This document shows positions 56,955-64,000 of a stretch of 64,000 bases of DNA, piece after piece; within the stretch, counting starts at the first letter, position 1, and the number at the start of each line of letters is the position of its first letter. The notes beneath the pieces were generated by a model that was not told the origin of the DNA, ran no database searches, and saw only the letters and a program-made list of their open reading frames with translations. Source of the stretch: Hansfordia pulvinata (Eukaryota > Ascomycota > Sordariomycetes > Xylariales); assembly GCA_006538405.1 (NCBI GenBank), contig BJKQ01000014.1, positions 496,001 to 560,000 of the forward strand, written 5' to 3'. Made by a program: the position numbers and the translations under genes.

Positions 56955-58796
56955 CGGAAGAGGATACCTAACCTACGAGTAGGATAGAGCTGTGGTGTTT
57001 CTGGTACGCTCCACACTCTCTCTATGACCGAGTACTCGTACCTGTACTCGTGCATCAAACCCGTCTTGGGTGTGTCGCCGGAGGCGCCGGATCGAGACGT
57101 GGGCCGGCAATGGGTGTTGCAGCATTTTCGTCGATTATCTACGGCCGGGTGCCTGGGGACCTTACTCTGGGCAGGGTTGCTGAGGGTGCAAGGCAGAACG
57201 GAGTCATGATTGCACATCAGCTGCACACACGTTTGACTCTGGAGTATGTGCGGTCGGTCTACGGCCGGATCCGGGGTGGTCGCAAAGAAGAGCGGAAGAT
57301 GGAGAGAGAAGAGGAAAGCCTCGACGGGACGTCCGGCGCGACTGGAAAGCGAGAGAGTGCGAGAGACACTGAGAGGAGAGAAGGAGGGAGGCTGGTCTGA
57401 GGTAAGGGCGCCGTTTCATCCCGAGGGAGCCGGTTTCCCGCGCCCGCCCGTGTCAGGATGCCTACATGTATCCAGGCGCCGCGGCCGTGGCTTTCTCGGA
57501 ACCCGGCGGGGGACGAACGAGTACGGCTTGCGGTGTTAGGTCAGCAGCCATACGAGTATCGGGGAATTTCGCTGGGCGCGGGGCCCAGGACGGACAGGCC
57601 ACTGTCAAAGCCACGCTTCGAGCTGTGTGTGTGGGGTGGGCCGAAGCCCTCGGACTGAATACCACGTTGACAAATGATGAATAGTGCCGAAGCGATGCAG
57701 CATGTTCCATGCAGCCAGGGCAGCACGGGAGGAGATCTCCGCGTGCGCCGCGAGAATTCGTGGTGCTCGAGATGCCCCGGGATCACTGCCAGTCAGGCTT
57801 AGTGCCCAACCTGGCATGCGCGGGGAGGATGGAGGGTTGACACGGAAAGACGTCGCCGATTTGGGTTCCCCATGTTTGCACAACCGGCTCTACGGAGCAA
57901 CTGGATTGTCCGTACGGGACGCAATGCGGTACGCGCCGCCAAGCACGGTGAGGGGAACCTCCATCGGTCGAGGCCCGGAGAGACGAATGGTGGCGCGCGG
58001 GGGCGCCTTGTAGTTGGCGACTACAGGGGACTGAGCGGTGCACATGACGACTTTGATTTTTGGAGGTTTGGCCGGGTGGCTGGTGGATAGCCGCGATGGT
58101 GCGATCAGGTGTGGGCGGAGAAGCAGGGCCGTCGCGCCGAGTGAGCTGGCTTTGCCGGGATGCACATCAGGATCGAAGCTCGCATGCGCGTGGGAGGAGG
58201 CAGACTGCAGAACGGCGGGGAGTTGATGGTAGAGGGCGTTCCTGATGAAGTGGAACGGCGGCAAGGCAGGCCGATGACTGACAGAATCGACAGACAGCTA
58301 ATAAGTTAGAGAGGAGGGCAGTCGTGGGTCCGAGAGAAAAGCTGGCACGGCTGGCTACGAAGCGGTGGTTGCGCGTCTGCGACACCGACAGGACAGGAAA
58401 TGTGGAATCGTGGACTGGATCGCCACCGGTGCAGGAGGGCCCCCGGGACGCATGAGATGGGGCGGCTTGACGTGTCGCGGCGTTGGGGTGAGGGCGAGTG
58501 ACTGAGACCGAGTGAGCGAGCGAGTGGTGAGGGCGAGTGGTGAGAGCGAAGGCGAGGGCGAGAGCGAGGGCGGACCCAAGACCGGGCATCCCGGGCGGTC
58601 CACCCAAGGCCACCGGTGGAGGAGGCGGAGGGCGCTATCGCGGGAACATGCCGTGCGTGAATTGGCGGGGTGGTGTGCGCGTGCCGAGTCACTCCGGGGT
58701 GAGGTGGTGTGTGAGAGTCAAGACGGGACGACTGGACGTTGATAATCATCCATCGCGGGGACGGGATGGCGCCCACGCTGCACGGAAAATGCGGCC

Positions 58797-58821
58797 CAGG
58801 TCTGGTCTGGTCTGGTCTGGT
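58797..58821. repeat. (TCTGG)n pentanucleotide repeat
   Basis: Four to five tandem TCTGG units in non-coding DNA. Confidence 0.85.
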
Positions 58822-60619
58822 CTCTGGTGGTGTTACAGGGTTGAAACGAGACCGCGAAGCCGGGGCGCGGGACTGATGAAGCAGCGACGAAACATGCCTC
58901 TTACTCGCAACCCATTTCCAGCGTCATGAGGCAGGTGCCATTCAGGTCAGGGAAGCGTGCCTACCAAAACTCATCATCAAGTACGAGTAAAAACCGCAAA
59001 TAAAAGTAGGTACCTCTGGAGGTAGGCACAACCGTCTGAGTTCAGCCAGTACCCAGGTACCTGAATACTGCACCACCGGTGGAACGGGCAGAGTGTGCTG
59101 CACTGACTTCATCAATCGAACAGACAGAAAACCTGATAAACCCAACACCTCACGATGGTGGTTGTCATCCATTCGACCCAGCACGCACTCACGGCACCGC
59201 ACTCCCATCCATGAATGAGGAGCCCCGTCATCCAAAAACCCACAGCAGCAGGCACTGTGGCCCTCTCGCTGCTAGCGCGCTGCGGGTTGCGACGAAAAAT
59301 CAAGATGGCGGCGGATGATTGACAGGGCACTGCACGCTCTGGGACGTCGGCTCGACCTGGCGCCATGCGATCTTCGCCCTGATCTTCGCTCTGCCGTCTC
59401 GGCCGCGCAACCGCCGCCAGCCTCCATCGACGATACTCGTACCTACGCGTCCCTACCGATCGCAACCAAACCAGAGCCAAGAGTACGAGTACTATCCAAC
59501 TTGGCGCCCCCCTGCAACTCAGGCCAGACCGCATCCCATTGCGGTGCGCCAGCGCAGACATATGCATAGACGATGGGCAGATGCCAGCCACCCACCCGCA
59601 TCTGGCTGGGCCCAATAGAGACCAACATGGAGCTAGCCGGGGCTACTGGCAATGTAGGGCGCCAGCAGAGAGCTGTTGCGCATGGGCACCTAACAGATTC
59701 CAGCTGGGCCGTTCTATTGGCAACCACCTCCTCCTCGTCTCCGCCCCGGCTTCAAGGCCATTACTGCAACCTGACCTCACGACATGGCAGTCCTTGACCG
59801 TGGCATGATGCAAATGACACCCACCCAGCTCCCACGTGCGCGCGAGCAGACGAGCAAACTAGCAAACGAGCAGCCTACCTAGTTACCATGTGTGTACGAT
59901 CGCTCCATCTGGAAGCGAGCAATCACGATAGTCTATCCCCGATAGACAACGCGCAAGCACCGCTGCCCCGATCGAACCTAGACAACGGCGAACAAGAGCA
60001 ACCCTACGAGTACCAAGAAGCAAAAAAGGAAAACGAAAAAAATCGCGCGCTCCTCGCTCCCCGGCCTCCCATGTTCGTCCTGGCCGTGCCGAGGTGGCGG
60101 CTCACTAAGATGCCCCAACCTTGCCCGCCCAGGCGCCTAGTTACGCTCGTCCTCGTAAAGAGATCGCATCCAGGCCGTTGAGGGGGCCCTGGGTGGGAGT
60201 GGGGGGAGGGGGCCAAGATCTGTAAGCTCAGAACCGTGGGCCAAGATCCGTCCGTGCCGATACCCCGGTGCGCCATAGCCAATGACGACAACGGCTCCAG
60301 CTTCCAAGGCGTCCAGGCTTCGAAGCTTCCTCGGGCGCTACTTACCGCCGTAGCCGTGAGGCCGCGCGCTGCTACACCAACCTGACCTGACCTGACGAGG
60401 GTTCTGGGCCAGGTGGCCAGCCCTTGCTTGCTTGCTGGCTGGCTGGCTTCCTTGCTCGTGCCCGCCAAGTCGTACGCACAGCAGCAGCAGCAGCCAAGAA
60501 CAAACTCGGTACGAGGCGTCGCGGGATGCGTAAAGGCAAGCCAGGGATGTCGCACGTACGAGTACCCGTGGGCGGCATCGGTACCGTCGACAGTCGGTGG
60601 GCGCTTCGCTTGGGCGGCA

Positions 60620-60660
60620 GGGCGGCGGGCGACTGGGCGGCGGGCGACTGGGCGGCGGGC
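60620..60660. repeat. 15-bp GC-rich tandem repeat
   Basis: Nearly three copies of GGGCGGCGGGCGACT. On plus it reads as repeated Trp-Ala-Ala-Gly-Asp, but no coding context surrounds it. Confidence 0.8.
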
Positions 60661-61117
60661 GCTTGCGAGCGCATGGATGGCGAGCGCGGTGCGAATCATG
60701 ACTGAAGCCGGATCTACTGTGCGACTCCACCCGTTTCGCCTCTCGCCGCGCCGCTTCCAATCGTCACCGGCTGCGTCGGGGCCTCCATGACGTACGAGTG
60801 CCGCGGCTCTTCCAGGTTCCCGCCCCGGCACCGCCGCCGCCGCCTCCGCCGCTACTGCTGCTGCTGCTGCTGCTGCTGAGTACCTCTCTGCTCGTCAGTT
60901 CGTTCTGGACGTGTACGAGTAGCTTGGATTCGGCGCTAAAAGCTTGCTTGTGCAGGCGAGAGGGGTGGCAAGCGCAAAGAGAGACAGCACTTACTTGCGT
61001 GGTGGGGTGCAGAAGAGACGGGACCTCAAGAGGGCATTGTTATAATCAGGTTATAATAAGCTCGTCGCCTGCCCTCGCTCCCGCCTCGCTTGCCCCTCGA
61101 AGAGCTTTGTTTGTCTC

Positions 61118-61142
61118 TCAGTCAGTCAGTCAGTCAGTCAGT
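61118..61142. repeat. (TCAG)n microsatellite
   Basis: Six tandem units, about 540 bp upstream of the membrane-protein ATG, possibly within its leader. Confidence 0.9.
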
Positions 61143-61681
61143 GTCAATATTGGTGTCTCTGCCCGGCCCACATTGGAAACAAAGCGACAGCACAGCCTTG
61201 AAGCTCGACCACGCTACGACGCTGCTACATACCACCTCACCCTTCAGTCGCCCTGAACATCAAGGGAGCCCGCCTCGGGAGCCCTGGATCTTTCCCCCTT
61301 TGCCGGCCTAACTCGGTTCCCAGACATCGCTGGTTACAAGAGTGTATTGGCCTCCGTACCATCCATCGCCTCATCCGCAACTAGCCCACCCACCTGCGGC
61401 ACTCGAATCCCTCCCGCAACTCTGCATCTCGTACCTGCGATCCGGGACCTCGTTGCTTTTGCCACCCGATCCCTCGAACAAAAGGAAAAGGCCTCCCACC
61501 GTCCCTGCCAAGCATCTCGGGCTTCTATCCCGATTCCCGCCTCTTGCCAGCCTCTGGGAACCGTGTGGGTGTTGGGGAAAACCAGGCAACAAAAAAAAAC
61601 AGGAAACAGGGAAAAGCAGCCAGCAAGACAGTCAGGCAGCACACGCCAGACAAGAAGTAGAAAACACTCCCCGAGGAAGCC

Positions 61682-62002
61682 ATGGCCGATCTCGTGGGCA
61701 CCGTTGTGGGCATTGTCATCGCCGTCATCGTCATCACCGTCATCATCATCCTCGTCGCCCTCTACTGGTCCAAGCTATTCGGCCGCACCACCCCGGACAG
61801 CTACGCCCACTCGTCCTACAGCGAGAAGGGCGGCTGGCCATCGTCCTCGTCGCACCACTCACGGGACTCTTCCGTCGTCGAGTCGCGGAGGTGGGCCTCG
61901 CCGTCGCCCACATCATCGCCTCGCAACTCTCACCGGCACTCGCAGCCGGAGGAGAGCGGCCCCGTCATGCAGGAGGTGCAGCAGGCTCATCTGCGCAGCT
62001 AA
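61682..62002 (+). CDS. Small single-pass membrane protein, 106 residues, unknown
   Basis: Single-exon frame with ATG in strong context (GAAGCCATGGCC). Residues 4-28 are a continuous Val/Ile-rich hydrophobic segment after a three-residue N-terminus, followed by TyrTrpSerLys. This fits a signal anchor or tail-less single-pass protein. The remaining 75 residues are Ser/His/Arg/Pro-rich and look disordered, with several possible phosphorylation sites. They end VQQAHLRS. I do not recognise a family. Third positions are mostly C or G, as in the real genes. The upstream 350 bp is C/T- and A-rich, like a leader. Orientation across the membrane cannot be told. A cell-periphery or organelle scaffold role would be speculation. 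Confidence 0.65.
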   Translation: MADLVGTVVGIVIAVIVITVIIILVALYWSKLFGRTTPDSYAHSSYSEKGGWPSSSSHHSRDSSVVESRRWASPSPTSSPRNSHRHSQPEESGPVMQEVQQAHLRS

Positions 62003-64000
62003 GATGGACGAGAAACGGAAGTGCCCCCGGAGAATCGAACCGGGTTTTCTTTGGCGATGAATCACGACATGAGAAAATGGGGTTCTCTTTATTGCATCAC
62101 ACCCACCCGCACGCGCGCGCGCGCGCGCAAACCAAACTAGCTTCCAGGAGCCTGAAGCTCGAAGCTTCGATGAAGTACAGCCCCGTTCCGGATCCGGGTC
62201 TCGCCGCACCCGCGCGCGCAGCGGCATCTGTGTACCAGCTGTCCTCACGCCGCGGCAACGACGCGGGTGAGACGAGAAGTTTGCTCAACTCAATACGCGA
62301 ACGAAGGGGAGGCTGCACGCCGCGGGCTGTCAGGAGACGGGAGCGGAACGCACCCAGCCTACTTCTTATTTGATTTCACCTTTCGCCTTTTCTTTCACGA
62401 ATCGCATGGCCAACGGGGTCGGCCGGGTTTTACGAATCACGACATGGGAGCAGGCCTCATGAGCATCCACGAGCATCATGCATCGCAACAGCATCACGCA
62501 TACACGGGTTTCACTTCATGCCGCCCTACTTACGACACTGCACTGAATGGTGTTTCTGCATTTTGGCGGTGGGGTTCTTTTCATTCTGGACAAAAACGGC
62601 AAACGGCGCAATGGGGTAGACGGTATGGCGGGCAAACAATAACAGCCGTCTTTTTTTTTTTTTTTTTGGAATAGGGGCCTTGACTTGACGATGGGGGTCT
62701 GGGGATTTTCCTCCCCCTTTTTTCGCATCGGGGTGCATTGTTTTTAGGCGTCGCGGGAGTTTCCATCTTGTGCTTTGTTCTTCTTTGCCCTACCTTTTTC
62801 GTCCTCCGCCCTGAGATACCATGAACGCTTTCTTTCTTCTCTCTCGCCTCTTCTTGTCTATTCCAATACAAAGGCCCTTGGCGTCTCTGCACGTCCATGG
62901 CGTCTCTTCACGTCCATGATACTTGTTCCTTCAGCAGGTCCGTGCTCTGCCTGTGGTACGCGTGATGGTCTGCCTACTATGAACCCCGGCGCAAGTAGTG
63001 GTCGGCCCTGGCTGCTTCTGTGTTGGCAGGTCCATCCCGTGGATGCTGTATAGGTATGTTCACCAATACACCCGCTTGCGTGTAAGCCGCCGCCGTGTTC
63101 CGCGCCCCGTACTACGACATCCAACTTTACCGCCCGGCCCGCTTTGAGTTGCCTGTCGGTCGCGCTGCGGTTCTGCGGAACGAAGTAGTATCTCGCTCCT
63201 CCGCTACAACCCGGAGTCGAAGAAGCCGGGATCGGGGGTTGGCACCGGTTAGCTCTGCCGAGGGGTCGGTGCGTGAACGGGAACTCGCGGAATTCCTCGC
63301 CCTCTGCGCTCGAACGCGCACACACGATCTCTCTCTTTCCCTTTTGGTTGTTTCTATTCCGCTGTCTCTTTTATCTCTCTCTCTCTCTCACACATACACA
63401 CACTCTCTTTCTTTCTCTTCCATGCCTCGACGCCTCTCACACCAACCCGGTACAAAGCGCGGACCGGACCGGACCGGCATCTGCGTGGCTGGGGCACCCC
63501 CCCCCCCCCCTCACTGAGCCGCCACCAGTTAGTAAATAATTCGTATGATATCCTGACCGGTCTCAAAATGGTGTGCCCACCACCATATTCTGGTCCCTCC
63601 TCCTCGCAGGCCTTTCCAACGTGGGATGAGAGAGAGAGACGGGTGGGTCGGGCAAGGGTGCCTTTCTACTTAGCTATCTACCTGACCAGCCACCGACATG
63701 ACCTTACATCGGAACGGCAAATCGGATGAAGGGGTGGAGGGGTCGGTATGGGGGGAGGGGGGGATTTTGTTTGGTTGCTTTGCCGTGCCTGTCAACGTCA
63801 AGGGTGCATCATGTTGTCCGCGCTCCACCCGGCCCTCTATCTTCTTTCTCTCCTCCTGTCTCTCTCTGTCTCTCATTCGCACCCGGTATCCCGGTCTTTG
63901 CCCAACACCGGATCGGATCCGGCCAACCAGAAACCCGCAGACCCCCGCGCGTCCAGGCGGCACGAGAGGGAGAAAGCGGAGGGGGGGCGGAGGGGAAAAG
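62003..64000. other. Right-end intergenic region
   Basis: No supported CDS. It contains a (CG)n run at 62111-62128, a T17 run at 62651-62667, TCTC-rich tracts near 63375, and C14 at 63497-63510. The window edge may cut a gene to the right, but no partial coding frame is recognisable. Confidence 0.5.
62651..62667. repeat. Poly-T run of 17
   Basis: Uninterrupted T run downstream of the membrane-protein gene. It could be a remnant of a poly(A) insertion on the minus strand or plain microsatellite drift. Confidence 0.93.

Larger units (their letters stand above)
54814..61681. other. Gene-poor region with many simple repeats
   Basis: No supported CDS over about 6.9 kb. It contains C17 (55860), T11/A17 (56824-56851), G22 (56933), TGTGCC and TCTGG repeats, a 15-bp repeat near 60620, a CTG run near 60855, (TCAG)n at 61118 and ten TACGAGTA copies. 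A minus frame of 157 codons at 55334-55807 is the most protein-like, but it has no motif. The rightmost part may be the leader of the membrane-protein gene. Confidence 0.5.

Noticed and set aside
62014..62090. tRNA-like B-box on minus (GGTTCGATTC) near 62030
   Set aside because: The T stem does not pair as a standard 5+7+5 arm, and no anticodon stem, A box or acceptor match is found upstream.

Overview
The window is nuclear DNA of a filamentous ascomycete, most likely a Sordariomycete and possibly Hypocreales (the order is a weak guess). Coding sequence is GC-rich with C or G at most third positions. Introns are short (about 50-200 nt) with GTAAGT-like donors, CTAAC-type branch sites and CAG/TAG acceptors. 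One gene, trs65, belongs to a fungus-restricted TRAPPII family. There are no bacterial operons, rRNA, recognisable transposons or CRISPR arrays. Exon joins below were made by hand, using reading phase, splice consensus and conserved protein blocks.

Layout. 1-11071 is a gene desert rich in simple repeats and copies of an 8-mer, TACGAGTA. 11072-16542 holds three genes: a HAD phosphatase of the Gpp1 type (minus), the nucleolar GTPase Nug1 (plus, divergent from gpp1) and an APH-like kinase (minus, convergent on nug1). 16543-22154 is sparse and holds two small genes, each with a TATA box: a 43-residue CxxC/HxC peptide and a six-cysteine secreted protein whose intron carries (CT)31. 22155-27869 is the divergent pair trs65 (minus) and prp40 (plus). 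prp40 carries an apparent one-base deletion that breaks the reading frame. 30576-33003 is rli1/ABCE1 (minus), with seven exons, two microexons across the Fe-S cysteines and a GC-AG first intron. 37309-42198 is chd1 (plus), 44858-46892 an Hst3/Hst4-type sirtuin (minus), and 51225-54813 med16 (plus, nine exons). From 54814 to the end the only likely gene is a 106-residue single-pass membrane protein at 61682-62002.

Function. The large genes are conserved housekeeping genes: ribosome biogenesis and recycling (nug1, rli1), splicing (prp40), chromatin and transcription (chd1, hst3-type, med16) and Golgi traffic (trs65). They do not form a pathway or a biosynthetic cluster. Gene density is low, about 12 genes in 64 kb, with several divergent intergenic stretches of about 4.3 kb. 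The least explained features are the TACGAGTA 8-mer (41 copies found by hand, about 2 expected), the rli1 gene architecture, the prp40 frameshift and the two small TATA-driven genes.
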